Positions 1 through 7,981 of a stretch of DNA of 50,775 nucleotides are shown piece by piece. How positions within the stretch are numbered: position 1 is the stretch's first letter; each line of letters starts with the position of its first letter. The stretch spans positions 1-50,775 of the forward strand of contig JAZRDN010000032.1 of the NCBI GenBank assembly GCA_045660295.1, written 5' to 3'. Origin of the DNA: RGIG8775 sp045660295. GTDB taxonomy: Bacteria > Bacillota > Clostridia > Oscillospirales > CAG-272. Under the pieces are notes generated by a model. That model was given only the letters and a program-made list of their open reading frames with translations. It made no database searches and had not been told where the DNA came from. Made by a program: the position numbers and the translations under genes.

Positions 1-59
1 AGCAAGCCCCCGCCCTACAACGTTTGTGCGAACATAGTGCTAAAACATTATTAATTATG

Positions 60-185
60 TGCCGAAAGCAAAGGAGTGTGTGTTCAGCACACGACTGGTG
101 GCAACGACCATGTTGTTCGCACACATATGGAACGCTGACCAATCGCCCGCGCGGGCTTCCGCGCTAAACAATAATTTAGCGCACC
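60..185. repeat. Dispersed intergenic repeat, family A, copy 1
   Basis: This non-coding stretch contains 'ggcaacgacc', 'aacgctgaccaat' and 'gcgctaaacaataatttagc'. The same blocks recur in the same order, on the opposite strand, at about 9765-9895. A further 'gctgaccaatcg' block lies near 38631. Bases 1-59 carry 'gtgcgaaca' and 'gcaagccccc', which are also shared with the repeat region near 50352-50375. I see no gene between 1 and 232. Confidence 0.6.
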
Positions 186-194
186 AAAAGTAGA

Positions 195-215
195 GGCGAC
201 AGTAATTCCGTCGCC
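195..215 (-). terminator. Hairpin after the MATE gene
   Basis: GGCGAC and GTCGCC form a stem just past the stop codon of the minus-strand MATE gene. The T-run that follows is short, so termination strength is uncertain. Nearly the same stem ends the GH92 gene and the BMC operon. Confidence 0.5.
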
Positions 216-232
216 TTTATTTATTCGTAATT

Positions 233-1597
233 TTATTTAACCTTGGTTTTCCACTTGCCCGAAAGGTAGAAAACAATACCTATCCAGAACGGCGTAAAGC
301 CCGCGAGGGCGTCGCCAAGGAAAAAGCCGTAATATCCGCCGTCAAGTATCACACCGAAAAGATATGAAAGACCTATACGCAGGACAATTCCGTCAAATAT
401 AGCCGTGGCGAAATTCACCTTATAATTTCCGCTTCCGTTAATAAGCGCGTTGGCGGGTGAACGGAACGCGCTTCCGAAGAACATCAGCACGCCGATGGGC
501 AGGTAGCCCATCGCTATCTCAAGCACCGCCGCCTTGTCCTCTCCGCTTGTGAATATAGAGAACACCGCCTCGGGGAAAACACAAAGAACCGCCGACAAGA
601 TAATCGAAATGACCGCGCTTATAGCGAACACGCGCATGAATATCCTCGGCACTCGCTTGTATTCTCCCGCGCCGATATTCTGACCCACCATTGACGAGCC
701 CGCGGCATTAAGCGAATTGGACACGAGATTTGCTATGCTTGCCAGCTTGTTTGCCACGCCCGCAAACGCCGAAACCGTGGTTCCGTAGGAGTTGAGGAAG
801 GAGTTTACGAAGATTTTTGAGAAGGATATCGAGGCGCTCTTTATCGCCATAGGCGTTCCCAGCTTAAGCAGAGCGCCCAGCATGCCCATATCGATACGGA
901 CAAAATCCACAGGCTTTACCTCAATGCCGAATGCGGCACGCTTTTTAACAAGAAAGATTGCGCAAGAGACAAAGCTTACACCTTGGCTTATGACCGTAGC
1001 AAGCGCCGCGCCGCCCGCGCCCATATCAAGGGCGAGAACGAACACAAGGTCAAGAATAACGTTAAGAATAGCGGCGACACTGATAAACACAAATGGGTGC
1101 TTTGAGTCGCCCAGACCGCGCAGTACCGCGCTGACGATGTTATAGCCGTAAATAAAGAACAGACCGAACATGCAAACGGTGGAATAGGCGAGCGCTTCCG
1201 AATAAGCGTCGGCAGGAGTCTTCATAGCCGCGAGTATAGGCTCACGGAGCACGAGTCCCACAGCGCTTACAGCCACCGACACCACTGTGAGGAAGGTGAA
1301 CATGGTGCTTACGAATTTACCGATACGCTCCTTATGGTCAGCGCCTATATACTGGGAGATAATTACCTGCCCCGCGTTGGCGAAGCCCATTGCGATAAGC
1401 GTCATAAAGTTGGTGATATCGCCGCCCACCGAGACTGCCGAAAGACCGACCTCACCCATTTTATGACCAACGATTATCATATCGACCATATTGTAGACCA
1501 CCTGCAACAGGCTTGACAGAAACAGCGGTGTGGCAAAGCGCACAAGCTGCGTGGTTATATTTCCTTTGGTAAAATCCTGTATGTAACCTGATTTCAT
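233..1597 (-). CDS. MATE family efflux transporter
   Basis: The 454-residue product has the size and layout of a multidrug and toxin extrusion (MATE) transporter: about twelve hydrophobic helices in two related halves, each starting with a segment of the type 'ATPLFLSSLLQVVYNMVDMI'. Such proteins sit in the cytoplasmic membrane and export cationic drugs or metabolites in exchange for Na+ or H+. The start at 1597 is preceded by a GAGAGGA ribosome binding site. The gene is transcribed away from the tyrosine T-box operon and appears monocistronic, with a promoter at 1877-1905 and a hairpin after the stop. The substrate cannot be read from the sequence. Confidence 0.9.
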   Translation of the reverse strand: MKSGYIQDFTKGNITTQLVRFATPLFLSSLLQVVYNMVDMIIVGHKMGEVGLSAVSVGGDITNFMTLIAMGFANAGQVIISQYIGADHKERIGKFVSTMFTFLTVVSVAVSAVGLVLREPILAAMKTPADAYSEALAYSTVCMFGLFFIYGYNIVSAVLRGLGDSKHPFVFISVAAILNVILDLVFVLALDMGAGGAALATVISQGVSFVSCAIFLVKKRAAFGIEVKPVDFVRIDMGMLGALLKLGTPMAIKSASISFSKIFVNSFLNSYGTTVSAFAGVANKLASIANLVSNSLNAAGSSMVGQNIGAGEYKRVPRIFMRVFAISAVISIILSAVLCVFPEAVFSIFTSGEDKAAVLEIAMGYLPIGVLMFFGSAFRSPANALINGSGNYKVNFATAIFDGIVLRIGLSYLFGVILDGGYYGFFLGDALAGFTPFWIGIVFYLSGKWKTKVK

Positions 1598-1654
1598 CTA
1601 TGTATTCCTCTCTGAATGTTAGTTTTGGGCGTGTGGTTCCCGCTTTTTGAAAAA

Positions 1655-1740
1655 AGCGGGGCAAAAACTTTTAGCGCGGGGTTATTTGCACCGATATGTG
1701 CCTCTGTCGATAATTTGCGACAACTGCATAAAATGTTTAG
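1655..1740. repeat. Dispersed intergenic repeat, family B, copy 1
   Basis: The segment contains 'aaaaactttt', 'tgtgcctctgtcg' and 'atttgcgacaact' in this order. A second copy with the same order lies at about 16150-16216. It sits in the long leader of the MATE gene. A GC-rich inverted repeat (AGCGTTGGGG and CCCCTAACGCT, about 1768-1795) adjoins it. Confidence 0.6.
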
Positions 1741-1876
1741 TACGTAGCCGTCACAATAGCTCCCGCAAGCGTTGGGGTCCCCTTCCCCTAACGCTCCGCA
1801 AAGCTTCATTTGGTTCGTTTTTGTCGCATGACAAGAAATGAACAGACCCGCCGACGAGATAAAAAACTACCTATTA

Positions 1877-1905
1877 ATTTTATCACTAAATGAAAAATTT
1901 GTCAA
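1877..1905 (-). promoter_or_regulatory. Predicted sigma-A promoter of the MATE gene
   Basis: On the minus strand TTGACA (1900-1905) and TAAAAT (1877-1882) are separated by exactly 17 bp. The leader to the MATE start would be about 270 nt. Confidence 0.65.
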
Positions 1906-1973
1906 TCTCAGCACGGAAAGTAACAAAAAAACCAAAAAAATCGCAAAATCTCAAAAAAATTTTCGAAAAACTA

Positions 1974-2002
1974 TTGACTTCAACGGTTTAGCGTGGTAAA
2001 AT
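1974..2002 (+). promoter_or_regulatory. Predicted sigma-A promoter of the tyrosine T-box operon
   Basis: TTGACT (1974-1979) and TAAAAT (1997-2002) have a 17-bp spacer. The T-box Stem I begins about 20 nt further on, as expected for a T-box leader. Confidence 0.75.
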
Positions 2003-2011
2003 ATGCTCATC

Positions 2012-2276
2012 AAATGCGTTTGAGCAGAAATAAGTAGCCCTTTTCGGACTCTCCAGAAAGTTGTCGGTCGATGCGAGACAATGACGAGGAAAAGCGCGAA
2101 TACCTTCTGCGAGCAGGGCACCGAAAGCTCTTTTTCCGGTAGGCTGCCACGGGCGTTCCCGTTACAGGACAGGGGTGTATTTGCACCCGTCAAGGTCGAT
2201 CCCGTAAGAGATTGACGAATTGAGGTGGTACCACGGTTGAAAGATCGTCCTCTTTTATGAGGGCGTTATTTTTTTA
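2012..2276 (+). promoter_or_regulatory. T-box riboswitch, specifier UAC (tRNA-Tyr)
   Basis: The leader has the parts of a T-box. The Stem I base helix is GCAGAA (2024-2029) with TTCTGC (2105-2110). The upper helix is GCCCTTTTC (2037-2045) with GAAAAGCGC (2089-2097). Between them the specifier loop shows AGTA (2033-2036) opposite GAA followed by TAC (2101-2103), the Tyr codon. The T-box sequence AGGTGGTACCACGG lies at 2223-2236. Its TGGT would pair with an ACCA end, which fits the A discriminator base of tRNA-Tyr. The terminator stem CGTCCTC/GAGGGCG (2246-2265) is followed by a T-run. Uncharged tRNA-Tyr should cause readthrough into the symporter gene at 2333. The specifier reading is my manual fold. 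Confidence 0.9.
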
Positions 2277-2332
2277 TCCATTTTGAAATGACTCCCTCAC
2301 TTGAAATAAAGAATGAAAGAAGGGATTTTTAA

Positions 2333-3916
2333 ATGGAAACTCAAATTCTCACAAGCGTAATGCTGGTAATTTTCTTCGTGTTAATGCTCGTTGTGGGCTT
2401 TTATTGCAGAAAACACTCTACCAACGTTGACGGCTTCGTGCTCGGCGGCCGCTCTGTCGGTCCTTGGCTCACCGCATTCGCTTACGGAACATCGTATTTC
2501 TCGGCTGTAATCTTCGTAGGCTACGCCGGTCAGTTCGGATGGGCGTTCGGTATGGCGTCCACATGGATAGGTCTGGGAAACGCCTTTATCGGCTCGCTTC
2601 TCGCTTGGGTTATACTCGGCAGAAGAACCAGAGTAATGACTCAGCATCTTGAAAGCAAGACTATGCCCGAGTTTTTTGAAAAGAGATACAACTCCCGAAC
2701 GCTCAAAATCGTTGCTTCGGTTATAGTATTCATATTCCTTATTCCCTACACCGCTTCGCTTTACAACGGACTCTCAAGCCTTTTTGAGATTGCCTTTGAC
2801 ATTCCCTACTGGGCTGTTATCGTGATAATGGCGGTGCTTACGGGTATTTACGTAATTTTCGGCGGATACATGGCTACCGCGATCAACGATTTCATTCAGG
2901 GAATCATCATGCTCGTTGGCATAGTTGCAGTCGTTGCGGCATTTCTTAACGGTCACGGCGGATTTTCCGGAGCTTACAACGCCCTCGCCGCAGTTCCCCA
3001 CGACACTATGAACGGCGCTTTCGCGTCCTTCCTCGGTCCCAACCCCATATTCCTGTTCTTCGTCGTAATGCTCACCTCGCTGGGCACGTGGGGGCTTCCT
3101 CAGATGATCGGCAAGTTCTATTCCATAAAGAACGAGGAAGCCATAAACAAGGGTACGATAATCTCTACGTTTTTCGCCCTCATCGTTGCGGGTGGCTGCT
3201 ACTTCCTTGGCGGCTTCGGCAGACTTCTTGACTCCGACATTATCGCAAGCATCACCACGGCGGAAGGAAAGCTTCTCAACGACAAAATCGTTCCCTCTAT
3301 GCTGGCAGATCTTTCGCCTTTGATCATTTCTATTGTTATCGTACTGGTGCTCTCGGCTTCGATGTCTACTCTCTCCTCGCTGGTGCTCACGTCAAGCTCT
3401 ACTCTTACGCTTGACGTTATAGTTCCCGCGGCAAAGAAAGAGGTCGGCGAGAAAAAGAAGATATTCATTCTCCGTCTTTTCATCGTATTCTTCATCGTTG
3501 TTTCGGCGCTTATCGCCATAGTTAAGGATATGTTCCCCGGCTTTACATTCATCGCGCAAATGATGGGCGTATCGTGGGGCGCGCTTGCGGGCGCATTCCT
3601 CGCTCCCTTCCTCTACGGTCTGTACTGGAAGAAAACAACCAAGGCGGCGGTGCTCACATCCTTCATTTTCGGCGTGGGAATCGAGACCGTTCAGCTTTTC
3701 AAGGATTTTGGTCTGTTATCCATAAGCGGCGGACCTCTGGGCTTCGTGTTCACCAACTCGCTCTACTCGGGCGTATTCGCAATGCTCGGCGGACTTATCC
3801 TCGTTCCGCTTGTCAGCCTTATTACCCCCAAGCAGAATAAGAACGACGTTGAGGCAATGTTTGAGTGCTACCAAAAGGACGTAACCGTAAAGTCCACCGA
3901 GTCCTTGGGAAAATAA
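2333..3916 (+). CDS. Sodium:solute symporter (SSS family), candidate arylacetate or aromatic amino acid importer
   Basis: The 527-residue protein has about thirteen hydrophobic segments. It shows SSS-family (PutP/PanF-like) signatures, including 'FVLGGRSVGPWLTAFAYGTS' near residue 35 and 'ATAINDFIQGIIMLVG' near residue 180. It should import an organic solute with Na+ across the cytoplasmic membrane. It is the first gene after the Tyr T-box and shares the leader with aryl-CoA ligase and indolepyruvate oxidoreductase genes. The likely cargo is therefore an arylacetate such as 4-hydroxyphenylacetate, or an aromatic amino acid. The family is certain; the substrate is inferred from context only. 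Confidence 0.88.
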   Translation: METQILTSVMLVIFFVLMLVVGFYCRKHSTNVDGFVLGGRSVGPWLTAFAYGTSYFSAVIFVGYAGQFGWAFGMASTWIGLGNAFIGSLLAWVILGRRTRVMTQHLESKTMPEFFEKRYNSRTLKIVASVIVFIFLIPYTASLYNGLSSLFEIAFDIPYWAVIVIMAVLTGIYVIFGGYMATAINDFIQGIIMLVGIVAVVAAFLNGHGGFSGAYNALAAVPHDTMNGAFASFLGPNPIFLFFVVMLTSLGTWGLPQMIGKFYSIKNEEAINKGTIISTFFALIVAGGCYFLGGFGRLLDSDIIASITTAEGKLLNDKIVPSMLADLSPLIISIVIVLVLSASMSTLSSLVLTSSSTLTLDVIVPAAKKEVGEKKKIFILRLFIVFFIVVSALIAIVKDMFPGFTFIAQMMGVSWGALAGAFLAPFLYGLYWKKTTKAAVLTSFIFGVGIETVQLFKDFGLLSISGGPLGFVFTNSLYSGVFAMLGGLILVPLVSLITPKQNKNDVEAMFECYQKDVTVKSTESLGK

Positions 3917-3936
3917 TCTAACAGACAAAAATCACA

Positions 3937-3968
3937 GTCAAAGGTGTGGTGATTTCCGCGCCTTTGAC
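3937..3968 (+). other. Intercistronic hairpin between symporter and ligase
   Basis: GTCAAAGG (3937-3944) and CCTTTGAC (3961-3968) can pair in the 84-nt gap between the first two genes. There is no strong T-run, so it may set mRNA stability or partial readthrough rather than end the transcript. Confidence 0.4.
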
Positions 3969-4000
3969 TTTACGAGTTTTATTGAAAGGAATCAACTTCA

Positions 4001-5638
4001 ATGCCAATTACCGAAATTTTACAGAAAAACGCGGATTTCTACCCCACCGACGTCAGTCTGGTGGAGATAAATCCCCAGCTTGAAAATCAGACGCGCATGA
4101 CGTGGCGCGAATATTCGCTTATCGAGTCCAACCCCAACGAGGCGTACCGCAAGGAGATAACCTGGGGCGAGTTCAACAAAAAGGCGAACCGCTTCGCAAA
4201 TCTTCTGCTCACAAGAGGCGTGAAGAAGGGCGACAAGGTGGCTATACTCCTTATGAACTGCATAGAGTGGCTTCCCATTTACTTCGGTATCCTCAAAACG
4301 GGCGCAATGGCAGTTCCGCTTAACTACCGTTACGCCGCAGACGAAATCAAATATTGCCTTGACCTTTCGGACTCTGATTTTATCGTTTTCGGTCCCGAGT
4401 TCACGGGGCGCGTTGAGCAGATATGCCACAAGGTAAAGCGCATCAAAACGTGGCTTTACGTGGGTGACGACTGCCCCACATTTGCCGAAAGCTACGACAA
4501 TCTCGTTTCTTACTGCTCCTCAAAGAGCCCCATGATAAAGCTTACTGACGACGACGACGCGGCTATATACTTCTCGTCGGGCACCACAGGCTTCCCCAAG
4601 GCTATCATTCACAAGCACAGAAGCCTTATGCACGCGGCTATGACCGAGCAGAATCACCACTCGCAGACAAAGAATGACGTTTTCCTCTGCATTCCGCCCC
4701 TTTATCACACGGGCGCGAAGATGCACTGGTTCGGCTCATTCCTCGTAGGCGGCAAGGCTGTTATTCTCAAGGGTATCAAGCCCGAATGGATACTTAAGAC
4801 CGCATCGGATGAAAAATGCTCGATAGTCTGGCTTCTCGTTCCGTGGGCGCAGGATATTCTTGACGCAATAGAGCGCGGCGAGCTTAAACTTGCGGACTAC
4901 GACCTTGAGCGTTGGAGACTCATGCACATCGGCGCTCAGCCCGTTCCCCCCTCTCTTATCAAGCGTTGGAAGAAATATTTCCCTAACCACGCCTACGACA
5001 CCAACTACGGACTTTCCGAGTCGATAGGTCCGGGTTGCGTTCACCTGGGTGTTGAAAACGAGCACAAGGTCGGCGCTATCGGAAAGGCAGGATTCGGTTG
5101 GGAGACAAAGATAGTTGACGAACGCAGAAACACCGTGGCGCGCGGCGAGGTCGGCGAGCTTGCGGTAAAGGGTCCCGGCGTAATGACCGCTTACTACAAG
5201 GACGAGAAGGCAACCGCCGACGTTCTCTGTGACGGCTGGCTCTTTACGGGCGACATGGCGCAGGAGGACGAGGACGGCTTCATCTATCTCGTTGACCGTA
5301 AAAAGGACGTTATCATCTCGGTCGGCGAGAACCTCTACCCCGTTCAGATAGAGGACTATCTCCGCAAGAACGACAAGATAAGCGACGTGGCTGTAATCGG
5401 TCTGCCCGACGCTCGCCTTGGCGAGATAGCAACGGCTATCATTCAGGTCAAGGAGGGCATGGAGCTTAGTGAGGAAGAGGTTCAGGACTTCTGCCTCGAC
5501 CTGCCCAGATACAAGCGTCCCAGAAAGATAATCTTCGCCGACGTTCCCAGAAACCCCACCGGCAAGATAGAAAAGCCCAAGCTCCGCTCTATCTATTGCG
5601 GAGAAAGCGTTGTAGCTCAGCAAAACGAAATAAAGTAA
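4001..5638 (+). CDS. AMP-forming acyl-CoA synthetase (ANL superfamily)
   Basis: The 545-residue protein carries the adenylate-forming signature 'YFSSGTTGFPKAIIHKH' (about residue 190). It also has a 'DTNYGLSES' substrate-pocket motif, 'GWLFTGDMA', the hinge region 'DRKKDVIISVGENLYP' and the catalytic C-terminal 'NPTGKIEKPKLR' lysine motif. The enzyme should activate a carboxylic acid with ATP and CoA in the cytoplasm. Its place between a transporter and indolepyruvate ferredoxin oxidoreductase suggests an aryl or arylalkanoic acid. An 'AAAGGAA' ribosome binding site precedes the start. A PaaK-type ligase in the same operon means two different acids, or one unrelated acid, may be handled. Confidence 0.85.
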   Translation: MPITEILQKNADFYPTDVSLVEINPQLENQTRMTWREYSLIESNPNEAYRKEITWGEFNKKANRFANLLLTRGVKKGDKVAILLMNCIEWLPIYFGILKTGAMAVPLNYRYAADEIKYCLDLSDSDFIVFGPEFTGRVEQICHKVKRIKTWLYVGDDCPTFAESYDNLVSYCSSKSPMIKLTDDDDAAIYFSSGTTGFPKAIIHKHRSLMHAAMTEQNHHSQTKNDVFLCIPPLYHTGAKMHWFGSFLVGGKAVILKGIKPEWILKTASDEKCSIVWLLVPWAQDILDAIERGELKLADYDLERWRLMHIGAQPVPPSLIKRWKKYFPNHAYDTNYGLSESIGPGCVHLGVENEHKVGAIGKAGFGWETKIVDERRNTVARGEVGELAVKGPGVMTAYYKDEKATADVLCDGWLFTGDMAQEDEDGFIYLVDRKKDVIISVGENLYPVQIEDYLRKNDKISDVAVIGLPDARLGEIATAIIQVKEGMELSEEEVQDFCLDLPRYKRPRKIIFADVPRNPTGKIEKPKLRSIYCGESVVAQQNEIK

Positions 5639-5659
5639 TCCCGAAAGGAATTTGTACAT

Positions 5660-7396
5660 ATGAAAAAACTGTTGCTTGGAAACGCCGCCATAGCGCGCGG
5701 CGCATATGAGGCAGGCGTAACCGTTGTTGCCTCTTATCCCGGTACACCCAGCACCGAGATAACAGAAGAAATTGTTAAATTTGACGAAATCTACGCAGAG
5801 TGGTCTCCCAACGAAAAGGTTGCGGCTGAGGTTGCCATAGGCGCTTCTATCGGCGGCGCGAGAGCCATGAGCTGTATGAAGCACGTCGGTCTTAACGTAA
5901 TGGCAGACCCCGTGTTTACCGTAAGCTACATAGGCGCAAACGGCGGTCTTGTGTTCTGCGTTGCCGACGACCCCGGAATGCACTCGTCCCAGAACGAGCA
6001 GGACTCACGCCACTACGCAAAGGCTTCCAAAATCGCTATGCTTGAGCCTGCCGACTCCTCGGAGTGCAAGGAGTTCACAAAGCTGGCTTACGACATCTCC
6101 GAAAAGTACGACACCCCCATGTTCATCAGACTTTCCACCCGCGTTTCCCACTCTCAGAGCCTTGTTGAGCTTTGCGAGCGCGAGAACGTGGCTCTTAAGC
6201 CCTACGAAAAGAACATTCCCAAGCACGTTATGATGCCCGCAATGGCTATCAAGCGTCACGTTGTGGTTGAGGAGAGAATAAAGGCGCTCACCGAGCTTGC
6301 CGAGACCACCGAGCTTAACCGCGTTGAGGAAAACGGCGCTAAAATAGGCGTTATCACCGCGGGTATATCCTACATGTACGCAAAGGAAGCTCTTGGCGAC
6401 AAGGCTGACTTCCTCAAGCTGGGCATGGTATATCCCCTGCCCGAAAAGAAGATAATCGACTTCGCTAAGAAGTACGACAAGGTGTACGTAATAGAGGAGC
6501 TTGACCCTGTTATCGAACAGCACTGCAAGGCTCTCGGCGTAAAGGTAATAGGCAAGGAGGTATTCACTCTCCTTGGCGAGTACACCCCCAATATGATAAA
6601 GAAGGCTATTCTCGGAGAGGAAGCTCCCGAGGTAGCAAGAGCAAACGAGCCTATCCCCGTAAGACCCCCAGTTATGTGCGCGGGTTGCCCCCACAGAGGT
6701 ACGTTCTACGTGCTTAAAAAGCTCGGACTTGTGGTTTCGGGTGACATCGGATGCTACACCCTCGGCGCTGCTGCTCCCCTTCAGTCGGTGGACACCACCA
6801 TCTGCATGGGCGCTTCGGTAAGCGCGGCTCTCGGTATGGCAAAGGCGCGCGGCGCTGAGTTCAACAAGAAGCTGGTTTCTGTTATCGGTGACTCCACATT
6901 CATGCACTCGGGTATCACGGGTCTTGTTGACATCGTTTACAACAAGGGCAACAACACGGTAATTATTCTCGACAACTCTATCACGGGTATGACGGGACAT
7001 CAGAACAATCCCACCACGGGCTACACTATCCGCGGCGAGGAGACCAAGCAGGTCAACCTCATCGCCCTTTGCAAGGCAGTCGGCATCGAGCACGTTGTTG
7101 TAGCAGACCCCTTTGACGTAAAGGAGTTTGAAAAGGTAGTAAAAACAGAGGTCGAGCGCGAGGAGCCTTCGGTAATTATCGCTCAGCGCCCCTGCGCACT
7201 GCTTAAGAGCGTTAAATACACGGGTCACTGCAAGATCACAGACAAGTGCAAGAACTGCAAGCTCTGCATGAAGCTGGGCTGTCCCGCGATCTCCATAAAG
7301 GACGGCAAGCCCGTAATTGACGAGACACAGTGCAACGGATGCGGTCTCTGCGTAAACGTGTGCCCCTTTGGCGCAATCGAAAAGGAGGAAAACTGA
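5660..7396 (+). CDS. iorA: Indolepyruvate ferredoxin oxidoreductase, alpha subunit
   Basis: The 578-residue protein has the typical IorA layout. An N-terminal pyrimidine-binding domain includes 'SYPGTPSTEI'. A thiamine diphosphate domain includes 'MCAGCPHRGTF' and 'GDSTFMHSGITGL'. A C-terminal 2x[4Fe-4S] ferredoxin module has CxxCxxC clusters 'CKNCKLCMKLGCP' and 'CNGCGLCVNVCPFGA'. With IorB it interconverts arylpyruvates and aryl-acetyl-CoA plus CO2 with ferredoxin as electron carrier. It begins 21 nt after the ligase stop. The reaction is reversible. The upstream Tyr T-box argues that here it may run towards arylpyruvate (amino acid salvage), but direction cannot be proven from sequence. Confidence 0.95.
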   Translation: MKKLLLGNAAIARGAYEAGVTVVASYPGTPSTEITEEIVKFDEIYAEWSPNEKVAAEVAIGASIGGARAMSCMKHVGLNVMADPVFTVSYIGANGGLVFCVADDPGMHSSQNEQDSRHYAKASKIAMLEPADSSECKEFTKLAYDISEKYDTPMFIRLSTRVSHSQSLVELCERENVALKPYEKNIPKHVMMPAMAIKRHVVVEERIKALTELAETTELNRVEENGAKIGVITAGISYMYAKEALGDKADFLKLGMVYPLPEKKIIDFAKKYDKVYVIEELDPVIEQHCKALGVKVIGKEVFTLLGEYTPNMIKKAILGEEAPEVARANEPIPVRPPVMCAGCPHRGTFYVLKKLGLVVSGDIGCYTLGAAAPLQSVDTTICMGASVSAALGMAKARGAEFNKKLVSVIGDSTFMHSGITGLVDIVYNKGNNTVIILDNSITGMTGHQNNPTTGYTIRGEETKQVNLIALCKAVGIEHVVVADPFDVKEFEKVVKTEVEREEPSVIIAQRPCALLKSVKYTGHCKITDKCKNCKLCMKLGCPAISIKDGKPVIDETQCNGCGLCVNVCPFGAIEKEEN

Positions 7397-7397
7397 C

Positions 7398-7964
7398 ATG
7401 ACAAAGAATATTATGATAGTAGGCGTTGGCGGTCAGGGTACACTCCTCGCCAGCAGAATTCTGGGTAACACGGTAATCAATGAGGGCTACGACGTAAAGG
7501 TCTCCGAGGTTCACGGCATGAGCCAGCGCGGAGGAAGCGTTGTGACCTACGTAAAGTACGGAGAAAAGGTATATTCGCCCATCATCGACGAGGGCGAGGC
7601 TGATATTATTCTCGCTTTTGAGCTTCTCGAGGCTTACCGCGCGCTTCCCTACCTCAAAAAGGGCGGAAAGATAATCGTAAACGCTCAGCAGATAGACCCT
7701 ATGCCGGTTATCACGGGCGCGGCTGAATACCCTGCCGATATCGCCGCAAAGCTCTCGGCAGTGGCTGACGTGACGGTGGCTGACGCGCTTGCGGCGGCAA
7801 AGGAAGCGGGCAACGCAAAGGCTGTAAACGTAGTGCTTATCGGCGTGCTTGCAAAGGCTTCTGATATCCCCTACGAAAAATGGGTGGAAACACTTAAGAC
7901 AACCGTTCCGCCCAAGTTCCTTGACATCAACCTCAAAGCGTTTGACATCGGCTACAATTTATAA
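7398..7964 (+). CDS. iorB: Indolepyruvate ferredoxin oxidoreductase, beta subunit
   Basis: The 188-residue protein starts with 'MIVGVGGQGTLLASRILG', the fold of the gamma-type domain of 2-oxoacid:ferredoxin oxidoreductases. It continues with 'VSEVHGMSQRGGSVV'. I chose ATG 7398 because the strong ribosome binding site AAAGGAGG (7381-7388) lies just upstream and within the end of iorA. An earlier in-frame start would lack it. The gene begins 1 nt after the iorA stop, so translation is probably coupled. The heterodimer with IorA is the active enzyme. Confidence 0.94.
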   Translation: MTKNIMIVGVGGQGTLLASRILGNTVINEGYDVKVSEVHGMSQRGGSVVTYVKYGEKVYSPIIDEGEADIILAFELLEAYRALPYLKKGGKIIVNAQQIDPMPVITGAAEYPADIAAKLSAVADVTVADALAAAKEAGNAKAVNVVLIGVLAKASDIPYEKWVETLKTTVPPKFLDINLKAFDIGYNL

Positions 7965-7981
7965 TTACCGGGGAGACAGAT

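Noticed and set aside
2221..2276. Simple attenuator instead of a T-box
   Set aside because: The T-box consensus, the AGTA motif and the specifier loop are all in place, so a T-box riboswitch explains the region better.
4736..5983. Long minus-strand open frame (about 415 codons) across the ligase and iorA
   Set aside because: It lies opposite clear ligase and IorA sequence, has no ribosome binding site and no recognisable motif; it is an antisense shadow of GC-rich codons.
6005..7399. Minus-strand frame of about 464 codons opposite iorA
   Set aside because: IorA on the plus strand has all cofactor motifs; this frame has none and is an antisense shadow.
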